From: an uncultured Clostridia bacterium
GTDB taxonomy: Bacteria > Bacillota > Clostridia > Lachnospirales > Lachnospiraceae
NCBI GenBank assembly: GCA_946611595.1
Contig: CAMODY010000018.1
Span: 1-17,347, forward strand
Length of the DNA stretch: 17,347 nucleotides
Direction of reading: 5' to 3'
In this document: piece after piece, positions 6,557 through 13,065 of the stretch
How positions within the stretch are numbered: position 1 is the stretch's first letter
Layout: the number at the start of each line of letters is the position of its first letter
Made by a program: the position numbers and the translations under genes
The notes under the pieces: generated by a model
What the model saw: the letters and a program-made list of their open reading frames with translations, nothing else
What the model was told of the DNA's origin: nothing
Database searches by the model: none

Positions 6557-7468
6557 ATGAAATATGTAGTAATTGGAGCAGGCGGTACCGGTGGCATTTT
6601 AGGCGCTGCGATTTATTCCGCAGGGCAGGATGTGACTCTGATCGCAAGGGGCGAACATCTGAAAGCGATTCAGGAAAAGGGCCTTGTGATAAGGTCTATG
6701 CAGGATGGCTCTGAAGAGATTTTCCCTATAGCTGCATGCAAAGAAGAGGATTTCCAGGGAAGCGCTGATGTGATCTTCGTCTGTGTGAAGGGCTATTCGC
6801 TTGATGGTGTAGTGCCTTTTATGGATCGCATCTCAGGACCGGATTCTGTGATCATTCCTGTGCTTAATATCTTTACGACAGGAGAAACATTAAGAGCTTT
6901 ATTACCCGGAAAGTATGCGGTAGATGGCTGTATTTATGTTTCAGCTAATATTGATGAGCCGGGCGTGCTGCTTCAGCATAGCAAGATCCTACGTGTGATC
7001 TATGGAGCGGGAGCAGGGCAGGAAAAGCGCGAGATATTAGATCGTGTTTCCGAGGAGTTGAATTCCAAAGACTGCAGAGTCATTAATTCTTCCAATATAC
7101 GTAGAGATGCCATGCGGAAATTCTGCTATGTTTCTCCAATCGGCGCTGCAGGTCTATATTATCACGCGACTGCAGGCGATTTTAAAGAAGAAGGCGAAAA
7201 ACGGGATCTTTTCATCGGGCTCATGCGTGAAGTGGAAGCTTTGGCCGATAAAATGGGATGCCCATTTGACGTAGATGTGATCGAGGCGAATCTGAATATT
7301 TTAGATCATCAGCCGTCTGAAACTACGACCTCTCTTCAGAGGGATGTTTACGAGGGAAAAGAGTCTGAAATTAAGGGACTGATCATGGATATTCCGGCGC
7401 TCGGCGAGAAATATGGCCTTGATATGCCGCTGTATCGGAAGGTCGCGGATAAGTTGAAAAAACTCTGA
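6557..7468 (+). CDS. Ketopantoate reductase family (ApbA/PanE) oxidoreductase
   Basis: Complete 303-aa member of the 2-dehydropantoate 2-reductase family, which reduces ketopantoate to pantoate with NADPH for coenzyme A synthesis. The N-terminal Rossmann motif is GAGGTGG (residues 7-13) and the cofactor-side Lys is K78 (VCVKGYSLD). The catalytic Lys is probably K188 (NIRRDAMRKF), and the substrate-binding acid lies in KESEIKGL (E269 or E271). The usual LQNG segment after the cofactor domain reads LNIFTTG (N104), keeping the Asn but losing the Gly. A related 2-keto acid may therefore be the real substrate, and the panE symbol is withheld. TTGAGGA provides the ribosome binding site; 11 nt separates it from the preceding gene. 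No terminator is evident before the rpmF promoter. Confidence 0.85.
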   Translation: MKYVVIGAGGTGGILGAAIYSAGQDVTLIARGEHLKAIQEKGLVIRSMQDGSEEIFPIAACKEEDFQGSADVIFVCVKGYSLDGVVPFMDRISGPDSVIIPVLNIFTTGETLRALLPGKYAVDGCIYVSANIDEPGVLLQHSKILRVIYGAGAGQEKREILDRVSEELNSKDCRVINSSNIRRDAMRKFCYVSPIGAAGLYYHATAGDFKEEGEKRDLFIGLMREVEALADKMGCPFDVDVIEANLNILDHQPSETTTSLQRDVYEGKESEIKGLIMDIPALGEKYGLDMPLYRKVADKLKKL

Positions 7469-7497
7469 AAATTATATGATTTTTCGTAAGAAAAAGA

Positions 7498-7526
7498 TTG
7501 ACAAAGCTATATTGCATAAGTATAAT
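7498..7526 (+). promoter_or_regulatory. Consensus sigma70 promoter of rpmF
   Basis: TTGACA (7498-7503) and TATAAT (7521-7526) match the consensus at every position with the optimal 17-nt spacer. Upstream is AT-rich and may act as an UP element. The leader of about 50 nt contains a small hairpin, CGGCT/AGCCG (7536-7551). This is the strongest promoter in the window, as expected for a ribosomal protein gene. Confidence 0.9.
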
Positions 7527-7584
7527 TTCAAGGTACGGCTTACAAGAGCCGCTTATGTTATGAATTGACAGGAGGTGTACGAGA

Positions 7585-7770
7585 ATGTCTATCTGCCCAA
7601 AAAATAAAACATCTAAAGCAAGAAGAGACAAGAGAAGAGCGAATTGGAAAATGACAGCTCCGAATCTTGCAACTTGCCCGACATGTGGCGCATTAGTAAT
7701 GCCGCACAGGGTTTGCAAGAGCTGTGGTTCATACAATAAGCGCACGATCATCGCTCAGGAAGAAGCTTAA
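7585..7770 (+). CDS. rpmF: 50S ribosomal protein L32
   Basis: Structural protein of the large ribosomal subunit, 61 aa, basic N-terminal half (KTSKARRDKRRANWKM) and a zinc-ribbon C-terminal half with C31-C34 (CPTCG) and C44-C47 (CKSCG). This is the zinc-binding C+ form of L32, not a zinc-free paralog. AGGAGGT lies 8 nt before the ATG. The DUF177 (YceD) gene that often precedes rpmF is absent, and plsX, its usual downstream neighbour, is about 4 kb away beyond two opposite-strand genes. Its own promoter and terminator make it a single-gene unit here. Confidence 0.97.
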   Translation: MSICPKNKTSKARRDKRRANWKMTAPNLATCPTCGALVMPHRVCKSCGSYNKRTIIAQEEA

Positions 7771-7830
7771 GATCTTCTAGCTTTCGGTCTTTCGTTATGA
7801 TGGACCAGATTAATATGAAGTAGTATTATG

Positions 7831-7857
7831 CAGGGAACCAGAAGGTTCCCTGTTTTG
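7831..7857 (+). terminator. Intrinsic terminator of rpmF
   Basis: CAGGGAACC (7831-7839) and GGTTCCCTG (7844-7852) form a perfect 9-bp stem with an AGAA loop, followed by TTTT. It is about 60 nt past the rpmF stop codon. Confidence 0.85.
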
Positions 7858-7927
7858 CATGTTGTGGTTCGATATTCTTGATGCGTAAGTAATTTAGCAT
7901 GATTATCTTGTTATCGAAAAAGAGAAG

Positions 7928-7990
7928 AGTCCCAACCGAAAAAACATTGCATTGAGAAAGAGCCGATGCAGGGAAATTGCGGTTGGGACT
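7928..7990. repeat. Two-tier inverted-repeat element, copy 1
   Basis: Outer arms AGTCCCAACCG (7928-7938) and CGGTTGGGACT (7980-7990) enclose an inner pair, TGCAT (7948-7952) and ATGCA (7966-7970). A second copy of exactly the same length lies 124 bp downstream. A GTTTTTG stretch follows on the plus side, so this copy might also act as a weak terminator. No gene is encoded. Confidence 0.85.
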
Positions 7991-8051
7991 GTTTTTGTCT
8001 GGAATATTGCCTGTAAACGGCGTGTTTTTAGCTGAATTTGAGCAAAAGAAG

Positions 8052-8114
8052 AGTCCCAACCGAAAAAACACTGCATTTGGAAAGACGAGATGCAAGAAAA
8101 TTGCGGTTGGGACT
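8052..8114. repeat. Two-tier inverted-repeat element, copy 2
   Basis: Same 63-nt architecture as copy 1: outer arms 8052-8062 and 8104-8114, inner arms 8072-8076 and 8090-8094, all arm bases identical. The hairpin-tip segments differ between copies (tgagaaagagccg against ttggaaagacgag), so differences fall outside the paired arms. Flanking similarity extends left to GAAG and right to TG. No T run follows this copy. Confidence 0.85.
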
Positions 8115-8130
8115 GTCTGTGTTTGATCAT

Positions 8131-8163
8131 ATAAAAGTAAAGGGCCGACCGGAGTCGACCCTT
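8131..8163 (-). terminator. Intrinsic terminator of gdhA
   Basis: On the minus strand AAGGGTCGAC (8163-8154), loop TCCG and GTCGGCCCTT (8149-8140) form a 10-bp stem. It contains one G-U pair, which would be a C-A mismatch if read on the plus strand, supporting minus-strand use. TTTACTTTTAT follows. It lies about 110 nt past the gdhA stop codon. Confidence 0.72.
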
Positions 8164-8241
8164 AGTTTACTATGGTGGAATTCAGTTTACTGAGATTCGG
8201 TGCTTATACTCAGAATCCAGCTTAATGTGATTCCATACATT

Positions 8242-8277
8242 TAATAGGAATTCTAATTATAATAGGAGTTCTAATTA
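8242..8277. repeat. 18-bp tandem duplication across the gdhA stop codon
   Basis: TAATAGGAATTCTAATTA (8242-8259) is directly repeated at 8260-8277 with one mismatch (AATTC against AGTTC). The gdhA stop codon is the last three bases of the second copy. It is probably a small local duplication. Confidence 0.7.
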
Positions 8278-9624
8278 ATAAGAAATTCCCTGCCATACCA
8301 TTGCGTCTGCGACTTTGAGGAATCCTGCAACGTTTGCGCCAACTGCAAGGTTGCCAGGTTTTCCAGCTTCTTCTGCAGCGTCTGCGCAAGCTTTGTAGAT
8401 GTTCTTCATGATGCTGTGAAGTTTCTCATCAACTTCTTCTGCAGACCAGTAGATTCTCTCGCTGTTCTGTGTCATCTCAAGACCGGATGTAGCAACGCCG
8501 CCTGCGTTAGCTGCTTTTGCAGGTCCAAAGAGTACGCCAGCTGCCTGGAATGCTGCGATAGCTTCCGGAGTAGAAGGCATGTTAGCACCTTCGCATACGC
8601 ACTGTACGCCGTTTGCGATAAGAGCTTTTGCGCTTTCCTCGCTGATCTCGTTCTGAGTTGCGCATGGAAGAGCGATGTCGCATTTAACTGTCCAGATTCC
8701 GGAGCATCCTTCTGTATAAGTTGCGTTCGGATGAGTCTCAGCATATTCTTTGATGCGGGCTCTGCGAACTTCTTTGATATCTTTGATTGCAGCAAGATCG
8801 ATTCCGTCCGGATCATAGATGTATCCAGCGGAGTCGCACATAGCAACAACTTTACCGCCGAGCTGAGTAGCTTTCTCGCATGCATAGATAGCTACGTTAC
8901 CGGAACCGGAAATAACAACTGTCTTTCCTTCGAAGGAAGTTCCGTTTGCTTTCAGAACTTCGTCAGTGTAGTAGCAAAGTCCATAGCCGGTAGCCTGTGT
9001 ACGGATAAGGGATCCGCCTGCGCCGACTTTCTTTCCTGTCAGAACGCCTGTGAACTCATTTGCAAGACGTTTGTACTGTCCAAAGAGGTAACCAACTTCA
9101 CGAGCACCAACACCGATATCACCAGCCGGTACGTCTGTATCTGCGCCAATGTGACGGAAAAGCTCTGTCATAAAGCTCTGGCAGAATGCCATAACTTCGC
9201 GGTCAGATTTGCCCTTCGGATCGAAGTCGGAACCACCTTTACCGCCGCCCATAGGAAGGGTAGTAAGGCTGTTCTTGAAGATCTGCTCAAATCCGAGGAA
9301 CTTCAGTACGGAAAGGTTTACACTCGGATGGAAGCGAAGACCGCCCTTGTAAGGTCCGATTGCGGAGTTGAACTGTACGCGGTAACCTCTGTTAACCTGT
9401 ACTTTGCCGTTGTCATCAACCCACGGTACGCGGAACATAATAACGCGCTCCGGCTCAACAAGACGCTCGATAACTGCGTTCTCTTCATATTCCGGATGTT
9501 TCTCAACGATGGACTCGAGAGACTCTAAAACTTCCTCAACTGCCTGAAGAAATTCTTTCTCGTTTGCGCATCTTGTTTCAAGACCTTCGTAAACTCTTTT
9601 TAAATAAGCATTTGTAAGTGACAT
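8275..9624 (-). CDS. gdhA: NADP-type glutamate dehydrogenase
   Basis: Reversible reductive amination of 2-oxoglutarate with ammonia to glutamate; cytoplasmic, normally a hexamer. The 449 aa match the usual 445-450 aa. Substrate and catalytic motifs are GPYKGGLRFHP (K93), PMGGGKGG (K129) and PAGDIGVG (D169). The dinucleotide fold carries GSGNVA (residues 240-245) with CDSAG (D264, S265), resembling the NADP-dependent E. coli type rather than the NAD-type GxGFGNVA. The start at 9624 is chosen because AAAGGAGG lies 7 nt upstream; a 19-residue in-frame extension to 9681 runs through the leader palindrome and has no ribosome binding site. It is a single gene with its own promoter, a structured leader and a terminator. 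Confidence 0.95.
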   Translation of the reverse strand: MSLTNAYLKRVYEGLETRCANEKEFLQAVEEVLESLESIVEKHPEYEENAVIERLVEPERVIMFRVPWVDDNGKVQVNRGYRVQFNSAIGPYKGGLRFHPSVNLSVLKFLGFEQIFKNSLTTLPMGGGKGGSDFDPKGKSDREVMAFCQSFMTELFRHIGADTDVPAGDIGVGAREVGYLFGQYKRLANEFTGVLTGKKVGAGGSLIRTQATGYGLCYYTDEVLKANGTSFEGKTVVISGSGNVAIYACEKATQLGGKVVAMCDSAGYIYDPDGIDLAAIKDIKEVRRARIKEYAETHPNATYTEGCSGIWTVKCDIALPCATQNEISEESAKALIANGVQCVCEGANMPSTPEAIAAFQAAGVLFGPAKAANAGGVATSGLEMTQNSERIYWSAEEVDEKLHSIMKNIYKACADAAEEAGKPGNLAVGANVAGFLKVADAMVWQGISY

Positions 9625-9649
9625 TTGATTTCCTCCTTTGCTCTTACGT

Positions 9650-9699
9650 GTACACTTTACGTATGTGCTGCAGCTTTGCAATCCACACGTAAAGTGTAC
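9650..9699 (-). promoter_or_regulatory. 13-bp inverted repeat in the gdhA leader
   Basis: GTACACTTTACGT (9650-9662) and ACGTAAAGTGTAC (9687-9699) are perfect inverted repeats separated by 24 nt. They lie downstream of the predicted promoter and about 12 nt before the Shine-Dalgarno sequence, so they would form an mRNA hairpin or a DNA operator. The element does not resemble any riboswitch I recognise and has no T run. Confidence 0.75.
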
Positions 9700-9710
9700 C
9701 GCAGTAACGC

Positions 9711-9724
9711 TTTAACGTGTTAAA
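9711..9724. promoter_or_regulatory. Palindrome near the gdhA transcription start
   Basis: TTTAAC and GTTAAA flank a central GT, giving a 14-bp inverted repeat at roughly +8 to +21 of the predicted transcript. That position suits a repressor operator. It shares an ACACGTTAAAG-like core with the nearby 13-bp arms. Confidence 0.5.
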
Positions 9725-9738
9725 CAAAACATTTTCAA

Positions 9739-9767
9739 ATTATAGTACAATCGGAGGGCATTTTCAA
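9739..9767 (-). promoter_or_regulatory. Sigma70-type promoter of gdhA
   Basis: On the minus strand TTGAAA (9767-9762) and TATAAT (9744-9739) are separated by 17 nt. The predicted start site is near 9732, giving a leader of about 108 nt that contains both inverted repeats described above. Confidence 0.8.
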
Positions 9768-9849
9768 TGATTTATTCAAGGTTATTTTTACAAAATTTTG
9801 TACAGACAGTAATATTTTTTGTGTATTTTGTTTTAGAGTAGAACTGAAG

Positions 9850-9877
9850 TAAAAAAGAGCACAGTTCTGTGCTCTTT
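9850..9877 (-). terminator. Intrinsic terminator of the lipoprotein gene
   Basis: On the minus strand AAAGAGCACA (9877-9868), loop GAAC and TGTGCTCTTT (9863-9854) form a perfect 10-bp stem running into a T tract. It lies 40 nt after the stop codon. Confidence 0.87.
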
Positions 9878-9916
9878 AAGATGGTTGAATATAGGTCGTT
9901 GTTTATATAGCTTGAC

Positions 9917-11560
9917 TCAAAACATCTCCCCGGCGAATCCATGTTCCAAAAACATATGATATTCATCCATCTGTTCCGGAAGAATTATTTCCCTTCCTTC
10001 TGTATATTTCGGGTTCACCTGATAATCAAACGTAAGGTTCAGCTGCCAGTCTTCTCCTGGATTATCAAGGATCTGATTGATGATCGTGCGGCAGACAGCC
10101 TCGTTGATCAAGTCTTTGTGTGCAGGGATATTGACCGAGCTTGAAGAGAAGGTGAAGCTTAATCCCGCATAGGTTTTATTCATATTGTCGGTATGAAACT
10201 CAAAACCGCTGTCAAAAGCTCTTAGCTCGTCACGGATATCCCAGATACGGTCGTCATTCATCTGTTCAATGCGGTTAAAGCCATATATCTTTCCTTTCAG
10301 ATGAATGCCATCCGCTTCTGCAGAAAGATTCCAGAGTTCGCCTTCGCTTGCGGTCTCCATTTCATTTAGCAGCTGTGTTTCATCCATATTTAGTTCTGTC
10401 AGCATTTCAGATGGAATCACAGCTTCATAAGTTGGATTGCCAGTATCGAGTTCGATCCCGAGCATTTTCGTGGCATCCTCTACAGGGATGCTGCAGTCTT
10501 CCACCGGCCAGGTCGAACCCTGAATATATGGCTGGTCATAACCGATTTCGTAGGAAACTCCGTCCTTTCCGGTAAAAGAGTAGTGCGTCCAGTCGCCTTC
10601 TGCCGGAATATTCTGGAGTTTTAATAAGTCGTAGACATGGCCGATCGGGATATAATTACTATCAGTTGCATAAACAATATTTGGCAGCAGAACATTTTCA
10701 TTCCTATCACGAACCTCAATAAGATCCTTGTTCCAGGAAATCACATTACTGATCTCGTCGTTCGAAAACTCAGCGATGCGGTCTTTGATTCCGTAGAACA
10801 GGCAGTCCGCCAGATATTCATAAACAACACCGTTTTGATAGCTGTATTCACCGACTTCATGCATTTTGTTATGCAGTTCGGAACGGGAGGTCTCGGATGT
10901 AAAAGAGATGGAGTAGAATGAGTCCCTAAGAAAATCATCCGGGCTGTCATACTCCTTCTCGATATAACTATCGTCCCAATACTCATCTTCGTAATCACTA
11001 TCGTCTTCTGCTGCACTCGTCTCACTATCAACTTCAAAGCGCACTTCAAACGACATCTCTAATAGCTCCGGATAGTTGCGCACAAACTCCTGGAAGCGTT
11101 CGATCTCAGGGAAGATGGCTTCAAAATCCGCCCGTTTGTTAACTGTCGCCTCGAAGTATCCCGTGGATAGGAAGTAATCTGTTGTCTGCACCATGCGGAG
11201 AGCTTTGCTTTGGTCATATTCTTCTGACAGGCGTTTAAAGATCTGAGCATTTATATCATCCATAAGATAATTGCTTGCCCATAAGCTATAGGACATATGA
11301 TTAATGACGTGGAAGGTGAGAGGCTCATCAAAACTGTAGTCCTCTGTAGTCACGGTCCACCATTCATCGGTATAGCCTTCGTCATTCTTCTTTTCGATAG
11401 GGCCATCAATGATCCTGAACTTCCGAAGGCCCATTTCCTGGCGGATATATTTATGAACGTCACGTTTGGTGTAATTTTTGATGCAGCCACTTAAAAGACC
11501 CATTAAGAGCACTGCGACCAGAAGCAGGGTAATAATCTTAAATATCTGTTTCGTTTTCAT
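9917..11560 (-). CDS. Lipoprotein of unknown function
   Basis: Predicted membrane-anchored lipoprotein of 547 aa, exported and attached through a lipidated cysteine. The N-terminus has a basic MKTKQ start, a hydrophobic core and a lipobox LLSGC with Cys26, the signal peptidase II cleavage site. The rest is hydrophilic, with a strongly acidic stretch at about residues 178-210 (EDEYWDDSYIEKEYDSPDDF). No catalytic motif or known domain is recognised. The start at 11560 follows AGGAGGGG by 7 nt; an in-frame ATG at 11584 would add eight residues and break the signal peptide pattern. The ribosome binding site is in the loop of a hairpin. The gene is alone between gdhA and plsX with its own terminator and may be an accessory insertion. 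Confidence 0.85.
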   Translation of the reverse strand: MKTKQIFKIITLLLVAVLLMGLLSGCIKNYTKRDVHKYIRQEMGLRKFRIIDGPIEKKNDEGYTDEWWTVTTEDYSFDEPLTFHVINHMSYSLWASNYLMDDINAQIFKRLSEEYDQSKALRMVQTTDYFLSTGYFEATVNKRADFEAIFPEIERFQEFVRNYPELLEMSFEVRFEVDSETSAAEDDSDYEDEYWDDSYIEKEYDSPDDFLRDSFYSISFTSETSRSELHNKMHEVGEYSYQNGVVYEYLADCLFYGIKDRIAEFSNDEISNVISWNKDLIEVRDRNENVLLPNIVYATDSNYIPIGHVYDLLKLQNIPAEGDWTHYSFTGKDGVSYEIGYDQPYIQGSTWPVEDCSIPVEDATKMLGIELDTGNPTYEAVIPSEMLTELNMDETQLLNEMETASEGELWNLSAEADGIHLKGKIYGFNRIEQMNDDRIWDIRDELRAFDSGFEFHTDNMNKTYAGLSFTFSSSSVNIPAHKDLINEAVCRTIINQILDNPGEDWQLNLTFDYQVNPKYTEGREIILPEQMDEYHMFLEHGFAGEMF

Positions 11561-11562
11561 AG

Positions 11563-11586
11563 TTTTGCCCCTCCTAAAGGGCAAAA
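11563..11586 (-). promoter_or_regulatory. Hairpin presenting the lipoprotein ribosome binding site in its loop
   Basis: TTTTGCCC (11586-11579 on the minus strand) and GGGCAAAA (11570-11563) form a perfect 8-bp stem. Its 8-nt loop, TTTAGGAG, contains the AGGAG Shine-Dalgarno core. The stem ends 2 nt before the start codon, so folding would affect ribosome access. Confidence 0.6.
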
Positions 11587-11703
11587 TAGACCTAAAATGT
11601 GAAATTGTTGTGGCTGGAATATTACATTTTTATGTCAGAGTTATGCCCTTGTTTTAAAGTGTTTGCTTTAACGATATAGAGATGATCAGACAGGAAGTTT
11701 CAG

Positions 11704-11732
11704 TTGATTATTATCGCTTCTTTTAGTAAAAT
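11704..11732 (+). promoter_or_regulatory. Candidate promoter of plsX
   Basis: TTGATT (11704-11709) and TAAAAT (11727-11732) are separated by 17 nt, placing a start site near 11739 and a leader of about 35 nt. A second weaker candidate, TTGTTT (11649-11654) with GATATA (11673-11678) and an 18-nt spacer, lies upstream. I could not find a clear FapR-type operator. Confidence 0.55.
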
Positions 11733-11773
11733 CTACGGGTAATTTATCGGAACTATAGGATAGAGGAAAACCA

Positions 11774-12799
11774 GTGGAAGAGAACAAACAGATCACAATC
11801 GCTGTTGATGCAATGGGCGGGGACTTTGCCCCGGCAGAAACCGTAAAGGGCGCAGTGCTTGCGACTGAAGCGGATAAAAACCTTTGCGTCCGTTTATATG
11901 GAATTGAAGACCAGGTAAATGCCGAACTTTCAAAGCTTAGCTATGACAAAGCGCGTGTTTACGTTGTTCATGCGCCGGATGTCATCGAGACCTGTGAGTC
12001 TCCGGTTAAGGCTATTAAGGCAAAGAAAGAATCTTCAATGGTAAAAGCACTCTATGCCGTTAAAAGCGGCGAGGCAGATGCGATTGTCTCCTGCGGCAAC
12101 ACAGGTGCACTTCTTGTAGGCGGCCAGCTGATCGTAGGTCGTATCCGCGGAATCGAGCGTGCGGCTTTAGGCTTCCTTGTTCCTTCCATGAAAGAGCCGG
12201 TTCTTCTGATTGATGCCGGTGCGAACGTGGACTGCAGACCGGAGATGCTTCTTCAGTTTGCACAGATGGGCTCCATTTATATGGAAGACATTGTCAAAAG
12301 AAACGCTCCGAAAGTCGGACTCTTAAACATTGGTGAGGAGGAAGAAAAAGGAAATGCCCAGGTTAAGGCAACACTTCCTCTTATGAAAGAATGCGAGAGC
12401 ATTAATTTTACGGGCAGCGTACAGAGCCGCGAGATGACAGACGGTATTGTTGACATTGTTGTATGCGACGGCTTTATCGGTAATACGATTCTGAAAACCT
12501 ATGAAGGTGTTGCGGCGTTTATGCGTCAGTCTTTAAAGGCTACGCTTGGAGGAGGCAGCTTAAAAACCAAAATTGGTGCCGGCCTCATCAAGGGTGAGCT
12601 TAAAAACATGCTGAAACAGTTTTCTGTAGAGGAGTACGGCGGCGCGCCGATGCTCGGACTTAAGAACCTGGTCGTTAAGACACATGGAAACTCCTATGCG
12701 CCGGAGATCCGCAATGCGATCCTTCAGTGCAGAGACTTCGTAGCAGCAGATATTGCAGCAAAGATTTCCGCTTCTCTCGGAACTGAGCAGAAGGCGTAA
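11774..12799 (+). CDS. plsX: Phosphate acyltransferase PlsX
   Basis: Peripheral membrane enzyme that converts acyl-ACP and phosphate to acyl-phosphate, the acyl donor for PlsY in phospholipid synthesis. The 341 aa fit the family, and the diagnostic VDAMGGDFAP block is at residues 11-20. Other family segments are DAIVSCGNTGALL and VCDGFIGNTILK. The start is a GTG, preceded at 6 nt by AGAGGA, with no in-frame ATG before the conserved block, so the rare start is well supported. It heads the plsX-acpP-rnc-smc cluster. rpmF, commonly its immediate upstream neighbour, has been separated from it here. Confidence 0.96.
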   Translation: MEENKQITIAVDAMGGDFAPAETVKGAVLATEADKNLCVRLYGIEDQVNAELSKLSYDKARVYVVHAPDVIETCESPVKAIKAKKESSMVKALYAVKSGEADAIVSCGNTGALLVGGQLIVGRIRGIERAALGFLVPSMKEPVLLIDAGANVDCRPEMLLQFAQMGSIYMEDIVKRNAPKVGLLNIGEEEEKGNAQVKATLPLMKECESINFTGSVQSREMTDGIVDIVVCDGFIGNTILKTYEGVAAFMRQSLKATLGGGSLKTKIGAGLIKGELKNMLKQFSVEEYGGAPMLGLKNLVVKTHGNSYAPEIRNAILQCRDFVAADIAAKISASLGTEQKA

Positions 12800-12835
12800 A
12801 GTAACTTGTAAAAGTATTTATAGAAAGAGGACATT

Positions 12836-13063
12836 ATGGAATTTGAGAAAATTCAAAACATCATTGCAGACGTGTTGAACGTGGATGCAGGAACGATCAC
12901 ATTAGACACCAAATTCATCGATGATCTTGGTGCTGATTCTTTAGACCTTTTCCAGATCGTTATGCAGATCGAAGATGAGTTCCAGATCCAGATCGATGAC
13001 AGCGCAGCTGAAAAGATCACAACCGTAGGCGATGCAGTGGAGGAAATTAAGAAAATCAACTAA
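12836..13063 (+). CDS. acpP: Acyl carrier protein
   Basis: Carrier of growing fatty acyl chains on a 4'-phosphopantetheine arm. The 75-aa acidic four-helix protein has the attachment motif GADSLD with modified Ser35. Helix II following it (LFQIVMQIEDEFQIQI) is the usual partner-recognition helix. AGAGG lies 5 nt before the ATG, 36 nt after plsX, with no terminator between, so it is probably in the same transcript and supplies the acyl-ACP substrate of PlsX. Confidence 0.96.
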   Translation: MEFEKIQNIIADVLNVDAGTITLDTKFIDDLGADSLDLFQIVMQIEDEFQIQIDDSAAEKITTVGDAVEEIKKIN

Positions 13064-13065
13064 AT

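Noticed and set aside
7480..7495. TTTTTC/GAAAAA inverted repeat after the PanE-family gene as a terminator
   Set aside because: The stem is only A-T rich with one G-C pair, has no T run, and overlaps the rpmF promoter upstream region.
7826..8130. Two minus-strand frames (89 and 75 codons) sharing an NVFSVGT/NAMFFRLG-like peptide
   Set aside because: The similarity arises only because they read through the duplicated 63-nt hairpin element; neither has a convincing ribosome binding site.
8416..9528. 370-codon plus-strand open frame antisense to gdhA
   Set aside because: It mirrors the third-codon bias of a well-supported gene. Its product is Cys/Ser-rich without recognisable motifs, and no ribosome binding site or promoter was seen.
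9625..9681. 19-residue N-terminal extension of GdhA
   Set aside because: It would translate the leader inverted repeat, lacks a ribosome binding site and exceeds the family length. The start at 9624 has an ideal GGAGG.
9772..9966. 64-codon minus-strand frame between gdhA and the lipoprotein gene
   Set aside because: It overlaps the lipoprotein 3' end and terminator, has AT-rich low-complexity composition, and no ribosome binding site was seen.
11561..11584. Upstream ATG adding eight residues to the lipoprotein
   Set aside because: It would lie within the hairpin that holds the ribosome binding site, and the added residues spoil a normal signal peptide start.
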